Shown here one piece after another: positions 18,178-26,958 of a stretch of DNA of 64,000 nt. The notes under the pieces were generated by a model. That model was not told the DNA's origin and ran no database searches. It saw nothing but the letters and a program-made list of their open reading frames with translations. How positions within the stretch are numbered: the first letter of the stretch is position 1; each line of letters opens with the position of its first letter. Source of the DNA: BD2-11 sp965221785 (GTDB lineage Bacteria; Gemmatimonadota; Gemmatimonadetes; Longimicrobiales; Gaopeijiaceae); contig CBDCSR010000002.1 of the NCBI GenBank assembly GCA_965221785.1, forward strand, positions 1,284,132-1,348,131, read 5' to 3'. The translations under genes and the position numbers were made by a program.

Positions 18178-18531
18178 TCAGGTCTGCCCGTCGGCTGGCC
18201 CGGACCGCGCGGCGCGCGTCTCCTCGATCACCCATTCCAGATACCCGGGATTGCCGCCCGAGACGGGAAGAGCGAGGATCTCGGGGACCTCGTAGGGGTG
18301 GAGTTCGCGCGTCCGCCGCGTGAGCGCTTCGACCCGGTCGGCCGCCGTCTTGAGCACCACCAGCGCCTCTTCCTCCTCCTCCACCGCGCCCTGCCAGCGG
18401 TACACCGACGTCACCGCCGGCACCACGCTCCCGCACGCGGCCAGCCGTTCCTCCACCAGGACGCGGGCCAACTGCCGCCCGGTTTCGGCTCCCGGCGTGG
18501 AAACCAGCACCACCCGGTGCGCATCCGACAC
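18178..18531 (-). CDS. cutA: CutA1-type divalent-cation tolerance protein
   Basis: A 117-residue protein matching CutA over its whole length: LARVLVEERLAACGSVVPAV near the N-terminus, SVYRWQGAVEEEEEALVVLK in the core, and RELHPYEVPEILALPVSGG, the family's most conserved segment. CutA forms a ferredoxin-like trimer linked to copper and divalent-metal tolerance in Escherichia coli, although its exact role remains unsettled. The start is GTG. It lies 27 bp after the acyl-CoA ligase gene, probably in the same transcript. Confidence 0.93.
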   Translation of the reverse strand: MSDAHRVVLVSTPGAETGRQLARVLVEERLAACGSVVPAVTSVYRWQGAVEEEEEALVVLKTAADRVEALTRRTRELHPYEVPEILALPVSGGNPGYLEWVIEETRAARSGPADGQT

Positions 18532-18558
18532 CCGAAGCTCCCCGGCTCGAGGGCCCGC

Positions 18559-20364
18559 TCAGCCCGCGAACCAGTCGCGGTCGACGTTGGCTGCGTCGTA
18601 CAGCGACTCGATGAGCGCGCCGTAGCGCTCCTCCACGTTCCGCCGCCGGACCTTCTGGGTCGGGGTCAGTGTCCCGTCCTCGATCGTGAACGTCGTTGCC
18701 AGGAAGGCCGTCTTCTTGGGCGTCTCGAAGCTGGCCAGACCTGCCAGCGATGCCTTGACTCTGCCCCCCAGGAACTCCTGGCATCTCCCGTCGCGGAGCA
18801 GCGCCCCGGGGTCCGACGCGTCGATCTCGCTCGCGGCGGCCCACTGGTTCAACTGCTCGAAGTCGGGCACCACCAGGAGCGACGGGAAGGGGCGCCGGTC
18901 GCCCACCATGACCGCCTGCTCGATGTACGGATCGAGCTTGACCTCATTCTCGATCGGCTGTGGCGCGATGTTCTTGCCGCCCGCGGTGACGATGATGTCC
19001 TTCTTGCGGTCGGTGATGCGCAGGAAGCCATCGTCGTCGAGCTCGCCGATGTCGCCGGTCTTGAACCACCCCTCCTCGTCGATGGCTTCGGCGGTCTCCT
19101 CGGGCCGGTTGAGGTATCCCTTCATGACCTGCGGTCCGCGAACGCAGATCTCGCCGTCGGCGGCGATGCGGATCTCCGTCCCCGGCACCGCCTTGCCGAC
19201 CGTGCCGATGCGGAAGTTCTCGAAGGTGTTCACGTTGGTGACCGGGCTGGTCTCCGTCAGCCCGTACCCCTCGAGGATCTGAAGCCCGGCGGCGAAGAAG
19301 AACCTGTTGATGCCGGGCGCAAGGGGTGCGCCGCCGCTCACGAAGAAACGCAGCCGTCCGCCGACCGCCGCGCGCAGCTTGCTGAACACCAGCTTGTCGG
19401 CCACGGCCTTGCGGGTTCGCGTCCACCACCCCGGATCGCGGCCTTCCAGCACCGCGTCGGCGTACGCGAGCCCCACGGACGTCGCCCAGCCCACCAGCAG
19501 CCCCTTCACGCCCGTCGCCCCGGTCACGGCGTTGTACACCCGTTCGTACAGCCGGGGAACCGAGACCGCCACGGTCGGACGGACGATCTTCAGGTCCTCG
19601 GCCACGGTCGTCATGTCGCGCGCATACGCGATGGTGCACCCGACGCTGAAGAACACGTAGTCCACCGTGCGCTGAAAGACGTGCGACAGGGGCAGAAAGC
19701 TGAGCGTGCCGTCGGCGTCTGAAATGTCGAGCAGCGTGCGGCAGACGTGCACGTTGGAGCCGACGTTGGCATGGGTGAGCAGCACGCCCTTCGGATTGCC
19801 GGTGGTGCCCGACGTATAGAGGATGGTGGCGACCGACTCGGGCCGCGCGGCGAGCGCCTCCTCCCGAAACGCCTCGTCGCTCAGGCCGACGGGATCGAGT
19901 TGCACGAAGTCGCGCCAGGCCAGGACACCGTCGGGAATCTCCCCGGGCGCATCAAAAACGATGATATGGCGAAGTTCGGGACACTGGTCCCGAATCTCCA
20001 TGAGCTTCGCCAGCTGTACCTCGTCCTCGGCGAAGACCACCCGGGCGCCGGAGTCCCGCAGGATGTAGGCGATCTGTGGCGCGGTCAGGCTGGGATAGAT
20101 CGGAACGTCGCGGACGCCCGCGCACAGGCAGGCGTAGTCGGCGAACGCCCACTCGGGGCGGTTGGCGGACAGGATGGCCGCCGCCTCTCCACGTTCCACT
20201 CCGAGCGCCCGCAGCCCGCTGGCCGCCGACCTAGTGGTCCGGAACACTTCATCGTAGGAGATCCGCGACCACGTCAGGTCGGCGCTCGGCGCCCTGAGCG
20301 CAGTTGCGCTTCCGAATCGCTCGACGGCCTCGAGAAACAGGGTGGTGAGCGTGGCGGAGGTCAC
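18559..20364 (-). CDS. Long-chain fatty acid--CoA ligase (AMP-binding)
   Basis: A 601-residue ANL-superfamily enzyme that activates a fatty acid with ATP and CoA. The P-loop is TILYTSGTTGNPKG, followed by EGYGLTETSP and WFKTGDIGELDDDGFLRI; TDRKKDIIVTAGGKN is the hinge and the start of the C-terminal domain. No membrane helix is obvious. The GTG start chosen here overlaps the stop of the OsmC gene by four bases (GTGA). Earlier in-frame codons fall inside that gene and encode no conserved sequence. Chain-length specificity is not readable. Confidence 0.92.
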   Translation of the reverse strand: MTSATLTTLFLEAVERFGSATALRAPSADLTWSRISYDEVFRTTRSAASGLRALGVERGEAAAILSANRPEWAFADYACLCAGVRDVPIYPSLTAPQIAYILRDSGARVVFAEDEVQLAKLMEIRDQCPELRHIIVFDAPGEIPDGVLAWRDFVQLDPVGLSDEAFREEALAARPESVATILYTSGTTGNPKGVLLTHANVGSNVHVCRTLLDISDADGTLSFLPLSHVFQRTVDYVFFSVGCTIAYARDMTTVAEDLKIVRPTVAVSVPRLYERVYNAVTGATGVKGLLVGWATSVGLAYADAVLEGRDPGWWTRTRKAVADKLVFSKLRAAVGGRLRFFVSGGAPLAPGINRFFFAAGLQILEGYGLTETSPVTNVNTFENFRIGTVGKAVPGTEIRIAADGEICVRGPQVMKGYLNRPEETAEAIDEEGWFKTGDIGELDDDGFLRITDRKKDIIVTAGGKNIAPQPIENEVKLDPYIEQAVMVGDRRPFPSLLVVPDFEQLNQWAAASEIDASDPGALLRDGRCQEFLGGRVKASLAGLASFETPKKTAFLATTFTIEDGTLTPTQKVRRRNVEERYGALIESLYDAANVDRDWFAG

Positions 20365-20801
20365 GGCGCCCCCGTCGAAGCCGGCGTCCGGGTCCGGATG
20401 CGGGTCGTCACCCGGATGTCGGTGCGAAGCGAGTTGAGGGCGCTGCAATACTTGTCGCGCGACAGCTCGACCGCACGCTCGACCCGTGCCCGGTCCCCGG
20501 GTCGGGGCCCGGAGAGCACGATGTCGAGGTCGATTCGGGTGTAGCGGCGGGGATGGTCCTCCGCGCGCGCACCCCGGACGACGAAATCCATTTCCTCGAG
20601 CGGCACCCGCGACTTGACCAGGATCTCCTCGATGTCGATCCCCATGCAGGCCGCAACACCAAGCAGGACCGTGTCCATCGGGGAGGGCCCGCGCGCGCCG
20701 TCTCCGTCGATGATCACAGCGGGATCGCCAACCCCGGACCGGCCCTCGTAGGCACGGCCGGAGCCCAGCCAGGAAACTCGGACTTCCCTATCCATCCCCA
20801 T
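20361..20801 (-). CDS. OsmC-family protein
   Basis: A protein of about 146 residues with the OsmC layout: an N-terminal strand region (VRVSWLGSGRAYEG), then SPMDTVLLGVAACMGIDIEE carrying the first conserved Cys of the family. A second Cys sits near the end (SRDKYCSALNSL). Family members reduce organic peroxides with the paired cysteines, or act in other stress roles. Two ATGs two codons apart (20801 and 20795) overlap the end of the TPR gene; either could be used. It is coupled to both neighbours by overlaps. Confidence 0.85.
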   Translation of the reverse strand: MGMDREVRVSWLGSGRAYEGRSGVGDPAVIIDGDGARGPSPMDTVLLGVAACMGIDIEEILVKSRVPLEEMDFVVRGARAEDHPRRYTRIDLDIVLSGPRPGDRARVERAVELSRDKYCSALNSLRTDIRVTTRIRTRTPASTGAP

Positions 20802-21228
20802 CGGCAGACCCCTGCTCCAGTTCACGCATCAGGGTCGCGAGCGTGCTGCGCGCGTGCGAGATGTGCTGCTCGTACTCGGAGCCCTGGGGAGGGTTGGCCA
20901 GGAACGTGCTGAGATGATCGACGGCGGCCCTTTTCTGTCCGGCCCGCCGGAGCAGAAACCCGAGCCCATAGTGGGCCCCGGCCGTATCCGGGTGCTTGCG
21001 CAGTACGTGGCGATAGGTCTTCGCCGCTTCGTCCGACATGCCGATGCGCGTGTAGACCATGGCGATTTCCTGCAGGATGATCGGATCTCCGGGAGATTCC
21101 TTCAGCGCGAGATTGAAGGAGTTAAGCGCGTCCTGGAACCTGCCCTCCTCGACGAGGGCGCGCGCATCCTCATGGTAGTCTGTCTTGTCGGGGCCGGAGC
21201 CCCCGAAAAGACCTCTTATCCAACCCAT
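20788..21228 (-). CDS. TPR-repeat protein
   Basis: A 146-residue cytoplasmic protein with about three tetratricopeptide repeats (residues ~20-120). Examples are ARALVEEGRFQDALNSFNLA, EIAMVYTRIGMSDEAAKTY and HYGLGFLLRRAGQKRAAVDH. TPR arrays are protein-interaction scaffolds; no partner can be named. It heads the tightly packed OsmC, acyl-CoA ligase and CutA run and overlaps the OsmC start by about 14 bases. Confidence 0.82.
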   Translation of the reverse strand: MGWIRGLFGGSGPDKTDYHEDARALVEEGRFQDALNSFNLALKESPGDPIILQEIAMVYTRIGMSDEAAKTYRHVLRKHPDTAGAHYGLGFLLRRAGQKRAAVDHLSTFLANPPQGSEYEQHISHARSTLATLMRELEQGSADGDG

Positions 21229-21320
21229 TTCGTACGTTGTCTACGGGGGAAGGAGACAGGGATCAGGAGTGCCGATGGCTGCAAAAGCTATCCGCAGCCG
21301 GGGCGGGAAGCAAACACGCT

Positions 21321-21965
21321 CTACCCTTGGCCGAGGCGCCCAACCAGCACGCCCGCTTCGTCCACCAGCACCGTCAGGTCCCGGCCATGGAACACCTCCT
21401 CGCCCTCGGGAGACGCACTCATGAGGACGATGCGCGCGGAGCGTGCCAGGCATCGCAACGCGTCGTCGAGCAGCCATTCGGCCCACGATCCGGCGAGCGC
21501 GATCCCCGCCAGCGATCCGTCGCGCAGCGGCAGTCGTTCGGATGCCATGAAATGGCTCGCCCCGGGAGCAGGGCGAGAGTGGAACCGGGGCGCCAGCGCC
21601 ACCACCTCCACGCCGGGAAGCAGGGACGCCAACTCGGAGCCATGGCCCGCAACGTTGCCGGCAACCGCGATCAGGGCGGGCCCGCGCGCCACGCCGATCA
21701 GCGCGGCAAGACGCAGCGTGTCGGGCGCCGAGGCATCCCGCGACGTCGGTGGAGGAGCGCCGCGCGCGCGCAGGCGGGACCGGGAGCGCGGAGGGTGACG
21801 CAGGTCCGCGACGCCGCGCGCGACCGGGTAGAGCACGCGGCAATTGGAGCAGCCCAGAAAGCCCGCGAGCACTCTCCCCTCCTCAACCTGGTCCGCACGC
21901 AGCACCAGACCGAAGCCGGGACCGCAACGCGGACAGATCAGGCGCTCGGTGAGCTGCGGATTCAC
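21321..21965 (-). CDS. Trm112-like zinc-ribbon protein with degenerate methyltransferase-like domain
   Basis: A 214-residue protein. Residues ~8-50 form a four-Cys zinc ribbon (CPRCG ... GCSNCRVLYPV), as in Trm112/YcaR-type domains often found before SAM methyltransferases. The remainder resembles a Rossmann methyltransferase (a short GNVAGHGSELASLLPGVEVV segment, then a LPLRDGSLAGIALAGSWAEW post-motif) but lacks a clean glycine-rich SAM loop. It may therefore be a non-catalytic partner. The GTG start is 34 bp after the SDR stop. Confidence 0.55.
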   Translation of the reverse strand: MNPQLTERLICPRCGPGFGLVLRADQVEEGRVLAGFLGCSNCRVLYPVARGVADLRHPPRSRSRLRARGAPPPTSRDASAPDTLRLAALIGVARGPALIAVAGNVAGHGSELASLLPGVEVVALAPRFHSRPAPGASHFMASERLPLRDGSLAGIALAGSWAEWLLDDALRCLARSARIVLMSASPEGEEVFHGRDLTVLVDEAGVLVGRLGQG

Positions 21966-21999
21966 GACCGGCGACGGCGCAGGACCGGGATCGCCCGCG

Positions 22000-22710
22000 T
22001 CACGCGCGCTCGATCTGCAGGAGGGGGATTTGAACGGCGGCGGGGCGGGTGACCAGAAACAGGATCGCTTCGGCGACCTGCCCTGCCTCGAGCATTCCGT
22101 CCCGGGGGGGAAGCCCGGGATGTCGGTCCGGGTCGATGGGATCCCAGAGCGGGGTGTCGCACGCGCCCGGCTCTACCAGCGACGTGCGTACACCCGTTCC
22201 GCGGGTTTCCTCGCGGAGCACCTCGTGCATGCCGCGCAGCCCGAACTTGGAGGCGGAGTAGGCGCTGTTGTCGGGAAACGCCATACGTCCCGCCACCGAT
22301 CCCACCAGCACGATGTGTCCCCGGTTCCGGCGCAGCATGCCGGGAAGGAAGGCCCGCGCCAGCAGAAAGGCGCTCCGCAGGTTGACGCTCAGGCTGCGGT
22401 CCAGATCCTCCAGGCCGGTCTGGTGAAGGGGGGCGAGGGTAAACACGCCCGCCGCGTGGACGAGAACATCGGGGGAACCGCCCAGGCGCGCGGCCACCTC
22501 CGCCGACAGATCCTCCACCTGGCCGTCGTCGGCGAGATCCGCCGACAGGTCGTGCCCCCCGATTTCGCCCGCGATGCTCGCAAGCAGGTCGCGCCGGCGC
22601 GCCACCAGGAACATCTCCGCCCCGGCGGATGCCAGGACTCGCGCGCACGCGGCACCGATCCCGCTGGTCGCGCCCGTCACCAGCGCCGAGCAGCCGGCAA
22701 GGTCGTCCAC
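22000..22710 (-). CDS. SDR-family oxidoreductase
   Basis: A 236-residue classical short-chain dehydrogenase. The cofactor loop is TGATSGIGAAC, the NAG-type motif appears as HAAG, and the catalytic Ser (VGSVAG) and YSASK (Tyr, Lys) are intact. The usual Asn is replaced by His in HAAG. An Arg-rich stretch after the second strand (VARRRDLL) suggests a preference for NADP(H). The substrate is unknown. GTG start. Confidence 0.9.
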   Translation of the reverse strand: MDDLAGCSALVTGATSGIGAACARVLASAGAEMFLVARRRDLLASIAGEIGGHDLSADLADDGQVEDLSAEVAARLGGSPDVLVHAAGVFTLAPLHQTGLEDLDRSLSVNLRSAFLLARAFLPGMLRRNRGHIVLVGSVAGRMAFPDNSAYSASKFGLRGMHEVLREETRGTGVRTSLVEPGACDTPLWDPIDPDRHPGLPPRDGMLEAGQVAEAILFLVTRPAAVQIPLLQIERA

Positions 22711-22771
22711 GGGCTTACTCCAGGTTCCCCGCCTTCAGCGCCAGCGCGAGGAATTCCTCGCGCGTCCGCGG

Positions 22772-23188
22772 CTACTCACCCGAGTACTCCGCCCGGTTCC
22801 TCGGCGTCTCCCACAGGACCAGCTTCACCAGTTCCACCTCCGGAGGCATGCGTCCGCGCAGCCTGTGCCAGATCGCCACCACTACGTTCTCCGTGGTGGG
22901 GATGATCCCGTCCAGCCAACCCACATCCATGTTCAGGTTGGCGTGGTCCACTTCGTTGATCACGCCGTCCTGCACCAGATCACGCAACTGCTTTAGGTCC
23001 ATGACGTAACCCGTGTCCGGGTCGACCGGTCCCTCCACGGTCACGTCCAACTCGTAGTTGTGACCGTGCCAGTTGGGATTGGCGCAGTTGCGGAACACCT
23101 CGCGGTTGCGCTCATCGGACCAGTCGTCCCGGTGCAGCCGGTGGGCGGCGCAGAAGTGCATTCTCCGCGTGATCCTTACCCGCGGCAT
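22772..23188 (-). CDS. queD: 6-carboxy-5,6,7,8-tetrahydropterin synthase (QueD)
   Basis: A 138-residue PTPS-family enzyme. The zinc ligands are His16 (CAAHRLH) and the pair in NWHGHNYEL; the catalytic Cys lies in FRNCANPNWHG. DHANLNMD and PTTENVVVAIW are the conserved substrate-binding part. QueD makes 6-carboxytetrahydropterin from dihydroneopterin triphosphate in queuosine synthesis. No other queuosine gene is in the window. A further 18 coding-like codons, in frame, follow the amber stop before a TAA. Confidence 0.92.
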   Translation of the reverse strand: MPRVRITRRMHFCAAHRLHRDDWSDERNREVFRNCANPNWHGHNYELDVTVEGPVDPDTGYVMDLKQLRDLVQDGVINEVDHANLNMDVGWLDGIIPTTENVVVAIWHRLRGRMPPEVELVKLVLWETPRNRAEYSGE

Positions 23189-23467
23189 CTCTCCCTTCCC
23201 GCTGCGGACACGAGTACGACCCTCAGAAAAACAGGAGACCGGCGCCCCGTCGGACGCCAGCCTCCCGGCATTTCGGAGGGGATATTTGAAGCCCGGGTAC
23301 GAATCCTTGGCGACCTCCCCGCGAGTTCCGCAGTCCCCTGGTCCGGGGCATTGCGTCCGGCGCGAGAGCCAGTCCCGGCCTCATTGTGTTGGCTCAATTA
23401 TCGATGGGCCTCCGAAACGCAGGGCAAAAGTAGCGATGCCGCTCACGTTTGTCCAACAGCCGGCAAA

Positions 23468-24547
23468 TCAGCCTCCGGCCCTCGATTCGCCGCTCGCGAG
23501 CAGCCCGCGCACAACACACAGTTCGGCGTTGGCCAGACACGCTCCGGCGGCGCCCCGCACCCCGTTGTGCACCACGGTGACGAGAGCCAGATCGTGTGGG
23601 GGAGCGGAGCGTATGCGGCCGACGCTGACCGCCATGCCGCGCGAAGCGCCGATGTCGAGGCGAGGCTGGGGCCGGTCGGGCTCGGAGCGCACCGCGATGG
23701 GCCGTTCCGGAAGCGTCGGCAACTCGGGCAGGGATGGGCAGGCGCGGTAATCGAGCAGGCTGCGCTCGACCTCCTCCGGCTGTGCCGGCGTCCGCAGCTT
23801 CAGGAAGACATGTGCCATGTGCCCATCGAGCACGGGCACCCGGTTCGTGCTGGCGGCGACTGGAATGCGGGTACCGAGGATCTTGTTGAGTTCCGGGCCG
23901 ATCTTCTCCTCTTCGCCGGAGATCCAGGGAATGACGTTTCCGGACATCCGTACCGCGCCCACGCCATTGAGCCCGGCCCCGGACAGCGCCTGCAAGGTGA
24001 CCAGCGTGGCCTCTTCGATCCCGAAGCTCCTTTCGATCGGGGCGAGCGCGAGCGCGACTCCGACGACGACGCAGTTCGGGTTGGTCACCAGCGCGCCTCC
24101 CCGGGCGAACCAGGGTTGCGACCGGATCCGCCGCAGATCTCCGGCGTTGATATCGGGCACGATCAGGGGCACATCGGCCCGCTGGCGGTGGGCGGAGGCG
24201 TTGCTGCAGACGACGTGGCCGGCGCGGGCGAGGTCGAGTTCCAGGTCGGTTGCGACGGCGCGCGGCAGCGCAGAGAGCACCAGCCGGCTGCGCAGCCGAT
24301 CGTGAACGGCGCGCACCGGCAGGCTGCCGGCGATGTCCGGGATGTCACCGGTCAGGCCCCCCTGCACCACGTCCGCGTAGCGCCGACCGGCACTCCGTGC
24401 CGATGCGGCGACTTCGGCCAGCCGCAGCGAGGGATGGCCCGCAAGCATGCGAACCAGACGCTGGCCGACGATTCCGGTGGCTCCGAGCACGGCCACCGGC
24501 AGGCGTGGATCCCGGACGCTTCCGGGACGAGGGCTCCGACTGCTCAC
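23468..24547 (-). CDS. asd: Aspartate-semialdehyde dehydrogenase
   Basis: A 359-residue enzyme of the archaeal/fungal-like ASADH branch. The Rossmann loop is VAVLGATGIVGQRL, the catalytic Cys lies in TNPNCVVVG, and a later STNRVPVLDGHMAHVFLKL segment holds conserved substrate residues. It reduces aspartyl phosphate to the semialdehyde on the path to lysine, diaminopimelate, methionine and threonine. The GTG start was chosen because AGGAG lies ten bases upstream; the ATG 31 codons earlier adds an Arg-rich stretch with no homology. The 279 bp before queD hold no gene or tRNA that I can see. Confidence 0.9.
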   Translation of the reverse strand: MSSRSPRPGSVRDPRLPVAVLGATGIVGQRLVRMLAGHPSLRLAEVAASARSAGRRYADVVQGGLTGDIPDIAGSLPVRAVHDRLRSRLVLSALPRAVATDLELDLARAGHVVCSNASAHRQRADVPLIVPDINAGDLRRIRSQPWFARGGALVTNPNCVVVGVALALAPIERSFGIEEATLVTLQALSGAGLNGVGAVRMSGNVIPWISGEEEKIGPELNKILGTRIPVAASTNRVPVLDGHMAHVFLKLRTPAQPEEVERSLLDYRACPSLPELPTLPERPIAVRSEPDRPQPRLDIGASRGMAVSVGRIRSAPPHDLALVTVVHNGVRGAAGACLANAELCVVRGLLASGESRAGG

Positions 24548-24691
24548 CGAAAGCAATCTCCTGGTGCGGACGGGCTCGACAGGATGAACGAGCCGAACTT
24601 CAGTTGCGCGGAGGGTACAGGCATTCGGTAGTCGCGTCAACGGTGACGAGTTGCACCACCCGGCTCCGGCAGCCCGGGGACGATCTTCCGG

Positions 24692-25405
24692 TCATCCTCC
24701 GGGAGGCGCCGATTCGACGGGAAGATCCACGGGCGTCTGGTAGAGGGAACGAAGGGTGCTGCGATCGCGCGCGGTGGGCGCCGGGGGCAGATCCGGGCCC
24801 GCCCACATGATGTCGGACGGATTCGGCGAATGGCTCAGGATGCCGAGGACGTGTCCCATCTCGTGAATCACCAGCCGGTCGAGCAGCTCCTTGTCATCGG
24901 TTCGGCGGATGACCACGCGGTAGATGACCTGCGAGGGCTCCCCGTCGCGGCGCGGCCAGGTGCGCAGCGCGTCGCGGGGATCGTTCAGGCAGCCGAGAGT
25001 GGATGCCGCGCCCGTCACGGGCCCCAGGCACGTCATGGGTGTCGAAAGAACGCCCACGGCATCGTGCCAGCGCAACACCGCGCGCGCTTCTCCCAGATCG
25101 TTGGTCTCCCGCAATCGCACCTCGCCGAACACTGCGGCCGACCGCCAGGCCCGCACGGCCCGCTGGAAGGCCTGCCGCAGTGCGCCGGAGCCCGACGGCT
25201 CCTGCACCACGAACACCGGCACCACGGCACCGCGGTCCCAGCGGAAGGTTCGCTGGCGCGCGCGACCGTCGGCGCCGTAGATGGCCAGGCGGAAGTCGTA
25301 GGGGCCGGGAAGGGCCGGGACTGTGGCGCTGTCGCAGGCGGTGATGAGCGCCGCGCCCAACACGGCCACGTGCCACATCGATCCGTTTGCCCCCCGCGGG
25401 TTCAT
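24692..25405 (-). CDS. Secreted matrixin-like zinc metalloprotease
   Basis: A 237-residue lipoprotein or exported protein with a signal segment (residues ~9-24) containing a possible lipobox at ACDS. The active site is the metzincin motif VIHEMGHVLGILSHS, followed by SDIMW, whose Met would form the Met-turn, giving an HExxHxxGxxxH arrangement. The catalytic domain is small and C-terminal. The ATG overlaps the stop of the preceding gene by four bases (ATGA). It is the last gene of an Nfo, barrel-like, protease run. Confidence 0.8.
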   Translation of the reverse strand: MNPRGANGSMWHVAVLGAALITACDSATVPALPGPYDFRLAIYGADGRARQRTFRWDRGAVVPVFVVQEPSGSGALRQAFQRAVRAWRSAAVFGEVRLRETNDLGEARAVLRWHDAVGVLSTPMTCLGPVTGAASTLGCLNDPRDALRTWPRRDGEPSQVIYRVVIRRTDDKELLDRLVIHEMGHVLGILSHSPNPSDIMWAGPDLPPAPTARDRSTLRSLYQTPVDLPVESAPPGG

Positions 25406-26067
25406 GGCGTCCCCCACAGCGGCACGGCCAGCCAGGCGAGGAATCGAGTTACCGCGCCCGCCGCGGGGCCCACCTCGCCCAGCGGCGCAGGATCGAACTC
25501 GTGCCATTGCGCCTCGGCCACCCCGTACACGGGGATCGGGCCGGGAAGGCGGTATCCGAACCCGCCGGACAGCAGCACGCCGGTCCTCTCGCCGCCTTCC
25601 AGCAGGTTTACGTCGCTGCTCCGGTAGAGCGCCTTTCCCGCTCCGGCACGAGCATCCACTCCCGGCAACTGTGGCAGCGGAAACCGGACCCCCCCCAGAA
25701 TGTGAACGGCGGTCATGCGGCCGGCCGGCCAGGAGTTGCCCCCGCCCTCTCCGGCCACGTCGGCGATGCTCGCACCGGAACGGAGCTCCAGCACGAGTGA
25801 AGGGTCGAGCGGGGCTGCCAGGACCAGCTCGGCGACCGGGGCGGGGCGGGGACCCACCACCAGGTCGCGCGCCACCGCCTCGAGCTCGGCCGGCACCACG
25901 GCAACCCCCCGGGCGAAGGGGGTGGAATACACCCCGCCCGCGCGTACCTCCACGGTGAGTGGAATCTGCGCCCCGGCCGGCGCCGCCGATAACGCCAACA
26001 GCACCAGATGGCGAAGCCCGCCATACACCGGCCCGCGAGCCAGGTCCTGAACGCGCACCCCGGTCAA
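25402..26067 (-). CDS. Exported hypothetical protein, possible outer-membrane barrel
   Basis: A 221-residue protein with a signal segment ending near APAGAQ (residues ~20-34), then alternating hydrophobic/polar strands typical of small outer-membrane barrels (RTGVLLSGGFGYRLPGPIPV). No family recognised. The TTG start overlaps the stop of nfo by four bases and its own stop overlaps the protease start, so the three genes are translationally coupled. Confidence 0.55.
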   Translation of the reverse strand: MTGVRVQDLARGPVYGGLRHLVLLALSAAPAGAQIPLTVEVRAGGVYSTPFARGVAVVPAELEAVARDLVVGPRPAPVAELVLAAPLDPSLVLELRSGASIADVAGEGGGNSWPAGRMTAVHILGGVRFPLPQLPGVDARAGAGKALYRSSDVNLLEGGERTGVLLSGGFGYRLPGPIPVYGVAEAQWHEFDPAPLGEVGPAAGAVTRFLAWLAVPLWGTP

Positions 26068-26936
26068 GTCCGCCAGGAGCGCAGGAGTGCAAGGTTGCGC
26101 CGGTCGTTCGACACGACGTCGTCGCCCTTGGGCGTCTCCAGCAGTTTGGGGACCTCCTGGAAGCGAGCGTCCCGCATGATGCGGCGAAAGGGAGCCTCGC
26201 CCAGCGTACCCTCGCCGATCATCTCGTGCTGGTCGCGGCGTGAAGCGAAGGGATGCCTGGAGTCGTTCAGATGAAAGAGTTCGAGCGAGCCCAGACCGAG
26301 CGCGCCGTCGAATGCCTGCCAGACGTCCTCGTAGCCACCAACCAGATCATACCCGGCGGAAAACGCGTGACAGGTATCGACGCATATGCCTACGCGCCGG
26401 TCCAGCGGCGCGCCCACGCCCTCCCGGATCGCGGCGAGGTGCTCGAACCGGCCCCCGACCGAGGTGCCCGCTCCAGCGGTAAGCTCGAGCAGCACGCGCG
26501 GCCCGTCCGGACACCCCTCGAGCGCCTCCGCCAGAGCCGCGGCGTTGCGGGCGATGCCGCTCGCGGTGTCGCCGTCGGTGGCGTTCCCCGGATGCGTGAC
26601 CAGAAAGTCCAGCCCCAGCTCGCGGCCGCGCGTCAACTCCGCCTGGAAGCTGTCCAGGGACCGGCGCCAGAGCTGCGGATTCGGGGACGCCAGGTTGATG
26701 AGGTAGGAGTCGTGTGCGACGGCACACCGAATGCCGGCCGTCGAGCGCGCCCGCCTGAAGGCGCGGACCCGGTCGTCATCGAGCGTGGGTTCGGCCCAGC
26801 GGTTCGGCTGCTTGGTGAAGAGTTGCAGGTTGAGCGCGGTGATGTCCCGCGCACGTCCGGGAGCGCGCTCGACGCCGCCGGCTACCGAGACATGGGCGCC
26901 GAGTTCGTCGGCGATGACGGCGGGAGATGACACCAC
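26064..26936 (-). CDS. nfo: Deoxyribonuclease IV (AP endonuclease)
   Basis: A 290-residue TIM-barrel endonuclease. It opens with LGAHVSVAGGVERA, followed by NLQLFTKQPNRW, VAHDSYLINLASP, LLELTAGAGTSVGGRFEHL, GICVDTCHAFSAGYDL and LFHLNDSRHPFASRRDQHE. These supply the three-zinc site of the Nfo family. It cleaves DNA at abasic sites in base-excision repair. No ATG precedes the conserved start, so a GTG (26936, or the next codon) is used. It follows rpsN by 22 bp. Confidence 0.92.
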   Translation of the reverse strand: MVSSPAVIADELGAHVSVAGGVERAPGRARDITALNLQLFTKQPNRWAEPTLDDDRVRAFRRARSTAGIRCAVAHDSYLINLASPNPQLWRRSLDSFQAELTRGRELGLDFLVTHPGNATDGDTASGIARNAAALAEALEGCPDGPRVLLELTAGAGTSVGGRFEHLAAIREGVGAPLDRRVGICVDTCHAFSAGYDLVGGYEDVWQAFDGALGLGSLELFHLNDSRHPFASRRDQHEMIGEGTLGEAPFRRIMRDARFQEVPKLLETPKGDDVVSNDRRNLALLRSWRT

Positions 26937-26958
26937 CGCGGAGCGCCCGGGCCGGGCG

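Noticed and set aside
23189..23467. tRNA or riboswitch in the gap between queD and asd
   Set aside because: No cloverleaf, no conserved T-loop sequence and no recognisable preQ1-type pseudoknot could be found by eye.
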